Shown here: piece after piece, positions 9,111 through 16,657 of the stretch | Position numbering within the stretch: the first letter of the stretch is position 1 | How the letters are laid out: each line of letters starts with the position of its first letter | Source of the DNA: Vibrio ishigakensis | GTDB taxonomy: Bacteria > Pseudomonadota > Gammaproteobacteria > Enterobacterales > Vibrionaceae | Direction: 5' to 3' | Assembly (NCBI RefSeq): GCF_024347675.1 | Contig: NZ_AP024881.1 | Coordinates: forward strand, 620,001-684,000 | Length of the DNA stretch: 64,000 nt | Notes under the pieces: generated by a model | What the model was told of the DNA's origin: nothing | The model's input: only the letters and a program-made list of their open reading frames with translations | The model's database searches: none | Position numbers and translations under genes: made by a program

Positions 9111-9987
9111 AGCTTGCCTCTAACTTTTTGATTTTATTATATAGCTCTTGATTGTATGGGGTATGAATCGCATGTGCTTTAGCGCAGTCCAAAAGATACC
9201 CTGTAATATAGTCAATCTCAGTCACTCTTTGGTGCGAAACGTCTTGATGCATTGATGAATAGTTGGCTGAGGTCGCTTTGATGACCGATTTTGCGGTGTT
9301 AAACAGAGTATCTGAATCGGCTTTGTAGCCTTCTACAAGCATAACTTGGGTTATCTCATCGCAGAGAGTTTCGATGATTTGAAGGCTGTCAGGAGTATCC
9401 AACTCTCCATTTTTGCAATCGAATATGGCTGTGAGTGGGTTGATACAGCAGTTGATGGCGAGCTTATTCCACAGAGCCTGCTTGATGTTTGTTTGCCACA
9501 CAGCATTAGGTAGAGCGCTATCGAATATCTGAGCCAGATTTTCTAGATTCAAAGCTTGTTTTGAATATGGACCAATTACTGTTTGTCCAATACCTGTATG
9601 AAGCACTGTTTCAGCATCTTTTTTGAGTGCACCATGGGTAGTGGTTGCAAACAGGATAGGGCGCCCGTCTAGCAGAGTTTGAGCCTTTTCTATGGCTCCC
9701 ATGCCATTGTGAGAGATGACGATAGGTGTGCTCAATGGAATGAAGGCTAGGGTCTGCTCTAGAACGTTTTGCAACTGCCAAGATTTTGTGCAAATAAGCA
9801 CGAGATCGGCTTGCTCAAGAAGTTGGGTTTTGTTTGCTGGGAAATTAAGGCTTTCATGCTCGTCTAGCTTGAGTGTTTTGCTAAGAGCATTGTCACGAGT
9901 CCAGACTGAAACCTGATGGCCCGCTTTTTGGAGTGAGTAGGCGAACAAAGAGCCAATGGCGCCGAGGCCAACAACAGTAATCTTCAA
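9100..9987 (-). CDS. panE: 2-dehydropantoate 2-reductase (ketopantoate reductase)
   Basis: PanE reduces ketopantoate to pantoate with NADPH in pantothenate/CoA synthesis. The N-terminal Rossmann motif is VVGLGAIGSLFAY, and the C-terminal helical domain carries WNKLAINCCINPLTAIF with the catalytic Lys and substrate-binding Asn region. The 295-residue frame begins with TTG at 9987, with AGGA at suitable spacing upstream and no in-frame ATG nearby. It heads the operon panE-yajL-csdA. Confidence 0.88.
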   Translation of the reverse strand: MKITVVGLGAIGSLFAYSLQKAGHQVSVWTRDNALSKTLKLDEHESLNFPANKTQLLEQADLVLICTKSWQLQNVLEQTLAFIPLSTPIVISHNGMGAIEKAQTLLDGRPILFATTTHGALKKDAETVLHTGIGQTVIGPYSKQALNLENLAQIFDSALPNAVWQTNIKQALWNKLAINCCINPLTAIFDCKNGELDTPDSLQIIETLCDEITQVMLVEGYKADSDTLFNTAKSVIKATSANYSSMHQDVSHQRVTEIDYITGYLLDCAKAHAIHTPYNQELYNKIKKLEASYDN

Positions 9988-10057
9988 AACTCTGTCCTGT
10001 AATCTTGCAGTCGAGCAAGGATACTGAATTTAGTGGTTTTGAGCGAATAAAAGAGAC

Positions 10058-10084
10058 AAAAAAGGCGCCTTTGGCGCCTTTTTT
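10058..10084 (-). terminator. Terminator of ompK
   Basis: A perfect GGCGCC/GGCGCC stem (10064-10069 with 10073-10078) has a 3-base loop and is flanked by six A and six T residues. It is symmetric enough to work in both directions. On the reverse strand it follows ompK by about 13 bp. Confidence 0.85.
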
Positions 10085-10096
10085 AAACGAACAAGC

Positions 10097-10906
10097 TTAG
10101 AACTTGTAAGTTACAGAAACGTAGTGACCTACGCCTGAAGATTCGAATGCGTCAGTGTCTTTGATGCCGTATACATCTTTGTATAGCTTAAGACCGTAAC
10201 CTACTGCGTAGCGCTCGCTGTGCCAGTAGATGCCGTTGAACCATGCGCCACCATTGCTTGAAGTAGCGTACTCATCCTTCATACCGAATTGATAATCGAT
10301 GTAACCCTGGTAAGAGATGAAAGAACCGTTTTCGAAGAAGTAGAAAGGCTTGAACCAGTTAGTAGAAACTTGGAAACCGTTCCAGTCTTTAACGTTTGAA
10401 TCGTAGTTACCGTAAAGGTTTAGGCCCATTTTGCCAAACCAAGGAACCATGATGTCAGAACCGATACCGATCTTCTGTTGGTTAACACCGAAAGTGCCCT
10501 TGTCTGGGTTAGTTGTAACACCGTCCCAAGTGATTTCAGAAGCGATGTAAAGCTCTTGAACTGGACCGAAAGAAAGGTCTTTCTTAGTTAGTGCGTCTAG
10601 AGACATACGAGGTGCGAACTTCATGAAGATTTTCGCATCAGCGTCTGCTTTATCAGAGCTTGGGTTGCTTAGTAGGTTGAATACATCAACGTAACCGTAC
10701 AGATCGAAGATACCTGAACGACCGCCAAATTCCATCTCTAGGTAGTCGTGGTTTGAGTTACCTGGTTTCTCATCAAAAGCACCCATAAGGTTGAATTGAA
10801 GGAATTTGTAATCGTTCTTGTGGATATCACCATCAGAATAATCAGCAGCCATTACTGGCGCAGAGGTTGCTGCTAGCAAGCCAAGAGTAAGTAAAGATTT
10901 ACGCAT
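10097..10906 (-). CDS. ompK: OmpK, Tsx-like nucleoside-specific outer-membrane channel
   Basis: A Tsx-family outer-membrane beta-barrel; in Vibrio this protein is called OmpK and is known as a vibriophage receptor. A clear signal peptide MRKSLLTLGLLAATSAPVMA is followed by the mature start ADYSDGDIHKNDY, and the protein ends in a C-terminal phenylalanine (VTYKF), as barrels recognised by BAM do. I use the ATG at 10906; the GTG at 10918 would add four residues before the signal. At 269 residues it is complete. A CRP-like site lies about 150 bp upstream, which fits the catabolite control known for tsx in E. coli. Confidence 0.9.
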   Translation of the reverse strand: MRKSLLTLGLLAATSAPVMAADYSDGDIHKNDYKFLQFNLMGAFDEKPGNSNHDYLEMEFGGRSGIFDLYGYVDVFNLLSNPSSDKADADAKIFMKFAPRMSLDALTKKDLSFGPVQELYIASEITWDGVTTNPDKGTFGVNQQKIGIGSDIMVPWFGKMGLNLYGNYDSNVKDWNGFQVSTNWFKPFYFFENGSFISYQGYIDYQFGMKDEYATSSNGGAWFNGIYWHSERYAVGYGLKLYKDVYGIKDTDAFESSGVGHYVSVTYKF

Positions 10907-11056
10907 GATAAAAGACACTCAAAAGTTGTTGCGATAAAAACCAGCTAATCCTTCGCTGTTCTCAGTTACTTCTCCGAAGCAACCGTTTTCGTGGTGCGAA
11001 TAATAGAGATCTGAGCCACAAATGGAAGTGTTTTATTGCAAAAGTTCAAACTAAGA

Positions 11057-11074
11057 TTGTGATCGCGATCAAGT
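11057..11074. promoter_or_regulatory. CRP-like site in the ompK upstream region
   Basis: The sequence TTGTGATCGCGATCAAGT carries one complete TGTGA half-site and a TCA half at the CRP spacing of six bases, with the palindromic core TGATCGCGATCA. It lies 150 bp from the ompK start and about 90 bp upstream of the sigma-type promoter of the next operon. E. coli tsx is controlled by CRP and CytR; the assignment here is by analogy. Confidence 0.5.
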
Positions 11075-11162
11075 AAATGCAATTAACCTGCCGAAATGTT
11101 ACCCAGTTAACATATTTGGCAAACAAATTGGTCGTTTTTTAGTCTTTCAAATCACCCTGGTT

Positions 11163-11191
11163 TGATCCATTCAATAGCACCGCCGTAAGAC
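11163..11191 (+). promoter_or_regulatory. Predicted RpoE/ChrR-class (ECF11-type) sigma promoter
   Basis: TGATCC (11163-11168) and TAAGAC (11186-11191) are separated by 17 bp. This is the promoter pattern (TGATCC, then TAAGA) established for the Rhodobacter RpoE sigma factor held by ChrR. The expected start of transcription is near 11198, about 24 bp before the LON-domain gene and with a good AGGAAAGG ribosome site between. A sigma/ChrR pair lies 2.1 kb downstream on the same strand, so autoregulation of the whole group is the simple reading. Confidence 0.7.
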
Positions 11192-11221
11192 AAAATTGAG
11201 ATCAGCATCAGGAAAGGTTTT

Positions 11222-11794
11222 ATGTCGGTTGTTAAGTTGTTCCCTCTAAGCTCAGTTGTTCTTCCCGAGGGAAAGATGAATCTTCGAATTTTTGAGCCCC
11301 GCTACAAGCGTATGATCAGCGAATGTTGCAAACAGGGCCAAGGTTTCGGTATTTGTCTGCTTGGCGAGCCAGTGGCCTCATCTCCTAATAACGTCTCACG
11401 TGTCGGCACACTTACAGAAATAATTGATTTTGAACAGCTTCCTGACGGCTTCCTTGGCGTAACCATTGTCGGGACTCGACGTTTCAAAGTGAAAAGGGTT
11501 TGGAGTGAGTTTGATGGCTTGCGCTGTGCTGAGGTGGAATACCTTAGTAATTGGAGTAGCCAAGAGCTCACTCAATCCTCTCTCTACATCAGTGACCAGC
11601 TGCAGAGGGTTTACCAGAGATTTCCAGAAATTAAACGACTCTATCCACACTGCTTCTTTGACGATGCGACTTGGGTGAGCCAGAGATGGTTGGAACTTCT
11701 TCCTCTGGAATGCCAGCAATTCGAGCATCTCATCTCGCAGTCTGATTGCAACGAAGCGATCAAGTTTCTAAGCCAAGCAATTGAGTCTCAGTGA
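11222..11794 (+). CDS. LON N-terminal-domain protein
   Basis: A 190-residue protein consisting of a LON substrate-binding (N-terminal) domain with no ATPase or protease part. The opening VVKLFPLSSVVLPEGKMNLRIFEPRYKRMI and the GICLL and VGTLTEI segments are typical of stand-alone LON-domain proteins. The molecular role of these is not established. It starts 21 bp upstream of the fasciclin gene, the apparent first gene of the operon that ends with the sigma/ChrR pair, and sits behind an RpoE/ChrR-type promoter. A role in the same stress response is inferred from context. Confidence 0.8.
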   Translation: MSVVKLFPLSSVVLPEGKMNLRIFEPRYKRMISECCKQGQGFGICLLGEPVASSPNNVSRVGTLTEIIDFEQLPDGFLGVTIVGTRRFKVKRVWSEFDGLRCAEVEYLSNWSSQELTQSSLYISDQLQRVYQRFPEIKRLYPHCFFDDATWVSQRWLELLPLECQQFEHLISQSDCNEAIKFLSQAIESQ

Positions 11795-11815
11795 GGGATA
11801 TACGGAGATAACATT

Positions 11816-12766
11816 ATGTTTAAGAATTACCTAACAGCAACACTTGTAGCCTCATCGCTACTGCTAGTCGGGTGTGACGACGACGACGATGACAACAATA
11901 CAACCACTGCCGCTACGATCGTAGATGCTGCGGTTGCCGATGGCAATTTTACAACCTTAGTAGCCGCCGCCGAGCAAGCTGACCTTGTAGAAACTTTGTC
12001 AGATCCAGATGCCGAGCTGACAGTGTTTGCCCCAACGGATGCTGCTTTCGAAAAGTTTTTAACGGAGAACAATCTCACTGCCGACGAGCTGTTAGGCAAC
12101 CCAGATCTAGCTGATATTCTAACGTATCACGTATTTGCTGGTGAAGTTGACGCGGCAACTGCGATAGGTCTGGCTGGTAGTACAATAGAAAAGGTTAACG
12201 GGGATAACTCTGCCTTGTCGTTAAGCGGTGAAAACTTGTTAGTAAATACCGCCACGGTGACAGCGACTGATATCATCACAGGCAACGGCATTATTCACGT
12301 GATTGATGCGGTGTTGGTCCCACCTGCGGACGTGGGAGAGCCAACTTCGAATATTGTAGAAACTGCAATAAATGATGGTCGCTTTACGGTCCTAGTCCAA
12401 GCACTCGTTACCGCAAATCTAGATGGCGCATTAGCTGATGAAAACGCAACATATACAGTGTTTGCACCAACTGACGATGCTTTTACAGCATTACTTGCTG
12501 AACTAAATATCGACGCTGCCACTTTGTTAGCCAACCCAGACTTGGGAGACATTTTGCTGAACCACGTTGTTTCGGGCGCTGTAGACTCTGTTACAGCCAT
12601 GAGCCTAAACGGAACCAGCGCAACCACTCTGGCAATGAAAGAAGTCGCTATAGCCATCGATGAGGAAACCGACACACTAACAGTAGGGGGTTCCACCGTC
12701 ATCATTACGGATATATACACTACCAATGGCGTTATCCATGTTATTGATGCAGTGATTATCGATTAG
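11816..12766 (+). CDS. Fasciclin (FAS1) repeat lipoprotein
   Basis: A 316-residue predicted lipoprotein. The signal ends in LLLVGC and is followed by a run of six Asp residues, which also serves as an inner-membrane-avoidance-like acidic start of the mature chain. Two FAS1 domains follow (about residues 35-165 and 175-316), each with FAPTD(A/D)AF and a closing GxIHVIDAV. FAS1 domains mediate adhesion or extracellular binding; no enzyme activity is expected. GGAG lies before the ATG, 21 bp after the LON gene. Co-regulation by the downstream ECF sigma factor is inferred. Confidence 0.87.
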   Translation: MFKNYLTATLVASSLLLVGCDDDDDDNNTTTAATIVDAAVADGNFTTLVAAAEQADLVETLSDPDAELTVFAPTDAAFEKFLTENNLTADELLGNPDLADILTYHVFAGEVDAATAIGLAGSTIEKVNGDNSALSLSGENLLVNTATVTATDIITGNGIIHVIDAVLVPPADVGEPTSNIVETAINDGRFTVLVQALVTANLDGALADENATYTVFAPTDDAFTALLAELNIDAATLLANPDLGDILLNHVVSGAVDSVTAMSLNGTSATTLAMKEVAIAIDEETDTLTVGGSTVIITDIYTTNGVIHVIDAVIID

Positions 12767-12784
12767 AAGCTAATCACACCTCAC

Positions 12785-12832
12785 CCTAGATAAGTCAATG
12801 CGCGATCCATAACAAGCATTGACGTATCTAGG
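12785..12832. repeat. Long imperfect inverted repeat after the fasciclin gene
   Basis: Arms of 17 bases, CCTAGATAAGTCAATGC (12785-12801) and GCATTGACGTATCTAGG (12816-12832), pair at 16 of 17 positions around a 14-base loop. It begins 19 bp after the fasciclin stop. There is no T-run after it, so it is not a standard intrinsic terminator. It borders a stretch of gene remnants and may mark a rearrangement or be an RNA-stabilising hairpin. Confidence 0.75.
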
Positions 12833-12860
12833 CACAACTCAGTCGATTAATCGCTTCGAA

Positions 12861-12986
12861 CTATTTGATATAGCGACTCCGCCAGCAATACAACGTGTAG
12901 GCCATAAATGATATAGCCAATATTGAGCCGCTAATAATCTTCGACAAACGCGGTCCAACAGTGACCAGTGCGACATTAAATGTACT
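12861..12986 (-). pseudogene. Possible 3' remnant of a membrane-protein gene
   Basis: A 41-codon reverse-strand frame ending at a TAG (12861-12863) contains one membrane-helix-like segment, IISGSILAISFMAYTLY, followed by a positively charged tail. It loosely resembles the last helix of LysE-type exporters. The frame is closed by a stop upstream (12987-12989), where forward-strand DUF4397 coding takes over. It could be chance; I give it only as a weak remnant call. Confidence 0.25.
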
Positions 12987-13260
12987 TCATGGAGCATCTG
13001 TCGGAGCGGCAGCTGAGGTTGACGTATACTTAACAGCAGGAGCTGATATCTCATCGAGTGATCTAGCTATACCAAACTTCACGTATACAAAGTTTGTAGA
13101 GAATGTATATGTGGCAGGCGGTACCTATTTTGTGACGGTAACGGCAACAGGTAGCAAGACTTCAATCTTAGATCCGAAAGAGGCGACTCTTGAAGACGGT
13201 AAGGTGTAAAAGGCGATTGCAACCAACGGCGGTATCCTTGCTGGAGACATAACTGAGTGA
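12961..13260 (+). pseudogene. Truncated, interrupted DUF4397-family gene
   Basis: From about 12967 the forward frame reads ATLNVLHGASVGAAAEVDVY and continues to GGTYFVTVTATGSK, the pattern of a DUF4397 domain (cell-surface or lipoprotein beta domain). No signal peptide or plausible start remains upstream. A TAA at 13207-13209 interrupts the frame, but the same frame continues sensibly (KAIATNGGILAGDITE) to a TGA at 13258-13260, as if a Tyr codon had become TAA. I read it as the 3' half of a former gene of the sigma-factor locus, lost by deletion and a nonsense change. Confidence 0.6.
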
Positions 13261-13265
13261 CGGAG

Positions 13266-13283
13266 GGGGAGGTTCCCCTCCCC
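13266..13283 (+). other. GC-rich hairpin before the sigma factor gene
   Basis: GGGGAGG (13266-13272) pairs with CCTCCCC (13277-13283) over a TTCC loop, ending about 10 bp before the ribosome site AAGGTGAT of the sigma gene. There is no T-run. It may be the old end signal of the broken DUF4397 gene or an mRNA processing or stability element for the sigma/anti-sigma message. Confidence 0.5.
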
Positions 13284-13300
13284 AACTGTAAAGGTGATAC

Positions 13301-13903
13301 ATGGAAACGAAAACCAAGGCCGCAACCACTTCTCCTCGAGGACCATCGAGAGCTGAATGGGCTGAGTGCATGGCTAAGGTGCAACAGGGAGACAAAGAGG
13401 CGTTTGCTGTAATTTTTCGCCACTTCACCCCAAGGCTTAAGCAGTTTGCGTACAAGCATATGGGGAATGAGCAAGTGGCAATGGAGTTAGTGCAAGATAC
13501 GCTAGCTGCCGTGTGGCAAAAATCTCATCTGTTCGACAGTAGCAAAAGTGCTTTGTCCACATGGATCTACACCATAGCCAGAAACCTTTGCTTTGACTTA
13601 TTGCGTAAGCAAAAGGGTAAAGAACTGCATGTTCATTCTGAAGATATTTGGCCAGACGATTATTGCCCGCCAGATTTGGTGGACCAATACTCTCCCGAGA
13701 GAAATATGCTGAGAGAGCAGATAGTGCGCTATCTGGATATCTTGCCAGTGAAGCAGAAAGAAGTGGTTAAGGCGATTTATTTAGACGAGCTCCCTCACCA
13801 AGAGGTAGCAGACAAATTTGATATTCCATTAGGTACCGTTAAGTCGAGATTGAGACTAGCGGTTGAGAAATTAAAGGATTCGATAAGGGCGGAACAAGTA
13901 TGA
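13301..13903 (+). CDS. ECF sigma factor, RpoE/ChrR-partner type
   Basis: A 200-residue extracytoplasmic-function sigma factor. Region 2 (about residues 30-100) includes FAYKHMGNEQVAMELVQDT and TWIYTIARNLCFDLLRK; region 4 (about 130-195) includes LPHQEVADKFDIPLGTVKSRL, a helix-turn-helix for the -35 element. The partner, starting at its stop codon, is a ChrR-type anti-sigma factor, which places it with the singlet-oxygen-responsive RpoE of Rhodobacter (ECF11-like). Stop and next start overlap as ATGA. A matching promoter precedes the LON gene upstream. Confidence 0.92.
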   Translation: METKTKAATTSPRGPSRAEWAECMAKVQQGDKEAFAVIFRHFTPRLKQFAYKHMGNEQVAMELVQDTLAAVWQKSHLFDSSKSALSTWIYTIARNLCFDLLRKQKGKELHVHSEDIWPDDYCPPDLVDQYSPERNMLREQIVRYLDILPVKQKEVVKAIYLDELPHQEVADKFDIPLGTVKSRLRLAVEKLKDSIRAEQV

Positions 13904-14595
13904 AACATCATCCAAGCATAGAACTTTTGAAAGCCTACGCGGATGGGACCATAGACGCTTGTAACGGAATAACGCTCGCTTCTCATTTGGAAACCTGCCA
14001 GCAGTGTCAGGCAAAGGTAGACCAACTCGTAGCAGAGTTGGCTGGTGAAACCTTTGACGAGCAGGAGTTCAAAGCCGATGCACCAGAAACTGTTGTGTCG
14101 ACGGACTTGCCGGTAGAGATGGAGCAAATGTTAGGTGAGATTACGAGTTTACAGCGCACCCCACTGGTTCCTCGCTTAGACCCCGGTGTTAAAGTGAGCG
14201 TGAATGGCAAGGAATTCGTTCTTCCTAGAGCTCTTCATAGGCTCAGCAAAAAACTGGGTGACTGGAAGAGCTACGGCGGGAAAGTCTACAGTGCCAACTT
14301 TGATCTAGGTGAGAGTGAACGCGTGAGCTTGCTATACATCAGCGGCGGTGTTCAGGTCCCTCAACATACCCACAAAGGTATCGAGACCACACTAGTGTTA
14401 CACGGTCGATTCTCCGACGAAGAGGGCAGCTACCAAGAAGGCGATTATATGATCGCTGATGGTACTACCAAGCACTCTCCAAGAACTGAAGAAGGGCAAG
14501 ACTGCTTGTGCTTAACCGTGTTGAGCGACCCTATGGTTTTCACCCAAGGGGCTGCGCGAATATTCAATATGTTCGGTAGGGGAATGTACCCTTAG
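13900..14595 (+). CDS. chrR: ChrR-family anti-sigma factor (ZAS domain plus cupin)
   Basis: A 231-residue anti-sigma factor expected to hold the preceding ECF sigma factor inactive until singlet oxygen or related stress. The N-terminal zinc anti-sigma motif has His3/His4 and HLETCQQC (His29, Cys33, Cys36). The C-terminal cupin has the metal set His156, His158, Glu162 and His192, matching the four ligands known in Rhodobacter ChrR. In V. cholerae a ChrR protein has been tied to the blue-light photo-oxidative response. It overlaps the sigma gene by 4 bases. Confidence 0.92.
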   Translation: MKHHPSIELLKAYADGTIDACNGITLASHLETCQQCQAKVDQLVAELAGETFDEQEFKADAPETVVSTDLPVEMEQMLGEITSLQRTPLVPRLDPGVKVSVNGKEFVLPRALHRLSKKLGDWKSYGGKVYSANFDLGESERVSLLYISGGVQVPQHTHKGIETTLVLHGRFSDEEGSYQEGDYMIADGTTKHSPRTEEGQDCLCLTVLSDPMVFTQGAARIFNMFGRGMYP

Positions 14596-14599
14596 AAGT

Positions 14600-14629
14600 A
14601 AAAATGGGAGCTGAAAGCTCCCATTTTTT
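14600..14629. terminator. Bidirectional terminator between chrR and ampG
   Basis: AATGGGAGCT (14603-14612) pairs with AGCTCCCATT (14616-14625) around a GAA loop, with A and T runs on the two flanks. It serves the sigma/chrR operon on the forward strand and ampG on the reverse strand. Confidence 0.88.
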
Positions 14630-16025
14630 ATGCCGATTGCGTGTCGGTTTCTAAATCATCATCAGACTTTTTTACCTTACTATCTCGCTCCTTAGCCTTG
14701 GCGAGCAGCGCGGTAAAATAGTGGCGGAGTGAGTAGAGCATAATCAGGCTCGGCACGACCATCAAAGCAGTCAGGATAAAGAACAGGGACCAGTCATTGA
14801 GGTAGTCGACTAGTTCGCCACTGAAGGACGCCAAAGTCGTTCGCCCAAAGTTACCCAAGGAAGCGAGCAGTGCATATTGGGTTGCGGAGAAGGCTTGGCC
14901 GGTCAATATGGTCAAGAAGGAAACGAAGGCAACGGTGGAGAACGCCGTGGTGAAGTTGTCCACTATGATGGTGGCAAGGAACAGAGTTTCACTTGGACCT
15001 GCTTTTGCTATCCAAGCGAACATCAGGTTACTGGCTGACATGGCAATACCACCAATCATCAGGCCGCGCACTATACCGAACTTCACGTTAAACATACTGC
15101 CCACTAAAGTGAACACTATGGTAGCGCCCCAACCAATTAGTTTGGAGTAGTGACCTATTTGTTCGTTGCTAAAGCCGATCTCTTTGTAGAAAGGTATCGA
15201 CATTCTGCCCAAAAAGGCCTCGCCAATCTTAAACAGGAATACAAACAGCAATAGTGTCATGGCGACGCGAACACCGTTGCGCCTGAAGAAGTCTGCGAAT
15301 GGTTCGATGAGGGTAACACTGAACCAAGCTACAAGCCTTGAGCCTACGACTTTAGCATGGCGTTGTTCCGCTTCTGCTTGAAGTGCACTGCGGTCTGTTT
15401 TTGGTTCGCCTACTAGTAGTGTAAACAGCATAAGCACGCCAACCAAAGCTGCCATACCCATATACACACCATTCCAACCAATAGTGTCGGCATTCACGAA
15501 GGCGAGATAGCCAGGCAGAGAATAACCTGTCCACCAACCGATTACCGCCATGGCCGATGCTTGAGGGAGTTTCGATGGCTCGCTCTTTGGAAAGGTATCG
15601 ATACGATAGGCATCGATGGCTACATCCTTGGTCGCAGAAGCGATGGCGATACATAGCGCAAGCATAGAGGTGAACATTAGATTCTTGGCAGGATCAACAC
15701 CGGCAATACCTAGAGTACAACCTAGAATGACTGCCTGACAGAGCAAGATCCACGAGCGTCGTTGTCCGAGGAATCTGTGCAGAAGAGGCAGTTTCACCCT
15801 GTCTACCAAGGGTGCCCACATGAAGTTGATGGCGTATACAGCAAACACTGAACCAAAGTAGCCAATAGCCGCTCGAGTTAGGCCTGCATCTTTTAGCCAA
15901 CCGGACATATTTGAGCCGATAAGCACCCATGGAAAACCACTGGAGCAACCCATCATAAACACCCACATCAGGCGTTTGTCTAGGTAGCTACGAATGGTTT
16001 CGCGCCAAGACATTTTTTCTGTCAT
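14628..16025 (-). CDS. ampG: AmpG-type muropeptide permease (MFS)
   Basis: A 465-residue major-facilitator protein with about 12 to 14 membrane segments. The opening GCSSGFPWVLIGSNMSGWLKDAG and the following APLVDRVKLPLLHRFLGQRRSW are typical of AmpG, the inner-membrane importer of anhydromuropeptides for cell-wall recycling. This ties in with MltA, DacA, RlpA, PBP2 and RodA elsewhere in the window. The ATG at 16025 is used. Some Vibrio carry more than one AmpG paralogue, so the exact substrate set is not proven. Confidence 0.85.
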   Translation of the reverse strand: MTEKMSWRETIRSYLDKRLMWVFMMGCSSGFPWVLIGSNMSGWLKDAGLTRAAIGYFGSVFAVYAINFMWAPLVDRVKLPLLHRFLGQRRSWILLCQAVILGCTLGIAGVDPAKNLMFTSMLALCIAIASATKDVAIDAYRIDTFPKSEPSKLPQASAMAVIGWWTGYSLPGYLAFVNADTIGWNGVYMGMAALVGVLMLFTLLVGEPKTDRSALQAEAEQRHAKVVGSRLVAWFSVTLIEPFADFFRRNGVRVAMTLLLFVFLFKIGEAFLGRMSIPFYKEIGFSNEQIGHYSKLIGWGATIVFTLVGSMFNVKFGIVRGLMIGGIAMSASNLMFAWIAKAGPSETLFLATIIVDNFTTAFSTVAFVSFLTILTGQAFSATQYALLASLGNFGRTTLASFSGELVDYLNDWSLFFILTALMVVPSLIMLYSLRHYFTALLAKAKERDSKVKKSDDDLETDTQSA

Positions 16026-16056
16026 TGCTGTTCCTTTTGCACTGTTTCATCCTTGA

Positions 16057-16079
16057 AAGGGCCAAATCATTTGGCCCTT
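16057..16079 (-). terminator. Hairpin between ampG and ppiA
   Basis: AAGGGCCAAA pairs with TTTGGCCCTT over a TCA loop, a 10-bp stem. It lies between the ampG start and the preceding reverse-strand boundary, about 30 bp from the ppiA stop region and on the upstream side of ampG. The U-tract is weak (TTTC on the reverse strand), so termination is likely but not certain. Confidence 0.5.
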
Positions 16080-16111
16080 ATCAATAACCGTAACAGTGTC
16101 TGAGCTATCCG

Positions 16112-16657
16112 CTATTTTTGGATAGTTACTTTTGTGACCACGATAGGGGTAGAAGGGACATCTTTCATGAAGCCAGCGCTTTTAGTTGGAATAGTAGCCA
16201 TCTGTTGCACTACATCGAAGCCAGAGGTGACTTGACCAAATACCGCATAGCCTGGGTTTGATGCTGAGTAATCGAGGAAGCTGTTGTCTGAGTAGTTGAT
16301 AAAGAACTGACGAGTGGCTGAGTTTGGATCGTTAGTACGAGCCATAGCCACACTACCGACCTTGTTCTTTAGGCCGTTATTAGCTTCGTTCTTGATAGGA
16401 GCATAGCTAGAAAGCTGCTGCATCTCTTGGTCAAAGCCGCCGCCTTGAGCCATAAAGCCACCTATAACACGGTGGAAGATGGTGCCTTCGTAGCTACCGT
16501 CTTCTACGTAACGAAGGAAGTTCTTAGTGGTTACAGGCGCCGCTTGCTCATTGAGCTCAATAACGAAGTTACCTAGGTTGGTTTCGAATAACACCTTAGT
16601 ATTTGCGAATACGCTGGTACTGAATAGGGCACAGCAAAGTAGTAGGGCACGTATCAT
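16112..16657 (-). CDS. ppiA: Periplasmic peptidyl-prolyl cis-trans isomerase (cyclophilin)
   Basis: A cyclophilin with an N-terminal signal peptide (MIRALLLCCALFSTSVFA), so PpiA rather than the cytoplasmic PpiB. The catalytic core FHRVIGGFMAQGGGF and the region FINYSDNSFLDY are intact. It has 181 residues (E. coli PpiA 190). It speeds proline isomerisation of secreted proteins. Its ATG overlaps the TGA of yajG by four bases, so the two form a transcription unit. Confidence 0.92.
   Translation of the reverse strand: MIRALLLCCALFSTSVFANTKVLFETNLGNFVIELNEQAAPVTTKNFLRYVEDGSYEGTIFHRVIGGFMAQGGGFDQEMQQLSSYAPIKNEANNGLKNKVGSVAMARTNDPNSATRQFFINYSDNSFLDYSASNPGYAVFGQVTSGFDVVQQMATIPTKSAGFMKDVPSTPIVVTKVTIQK

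Noticed and set aside
12785..12832. The long palindrome was considered as an integron attC site or recombination target.
   Set aside because: It lacks the paired R/L boxes with GTTRRRY-type ends of attC sites, and no integrase or cassette is nearby.
13079..13474. Several reverse frames of 70 to 130 codons across the sigma gene start.
   Set aside because: They overlap conserved sigma-factor coding and the DUF4397 remnant and show no protein-like conservation pattern.
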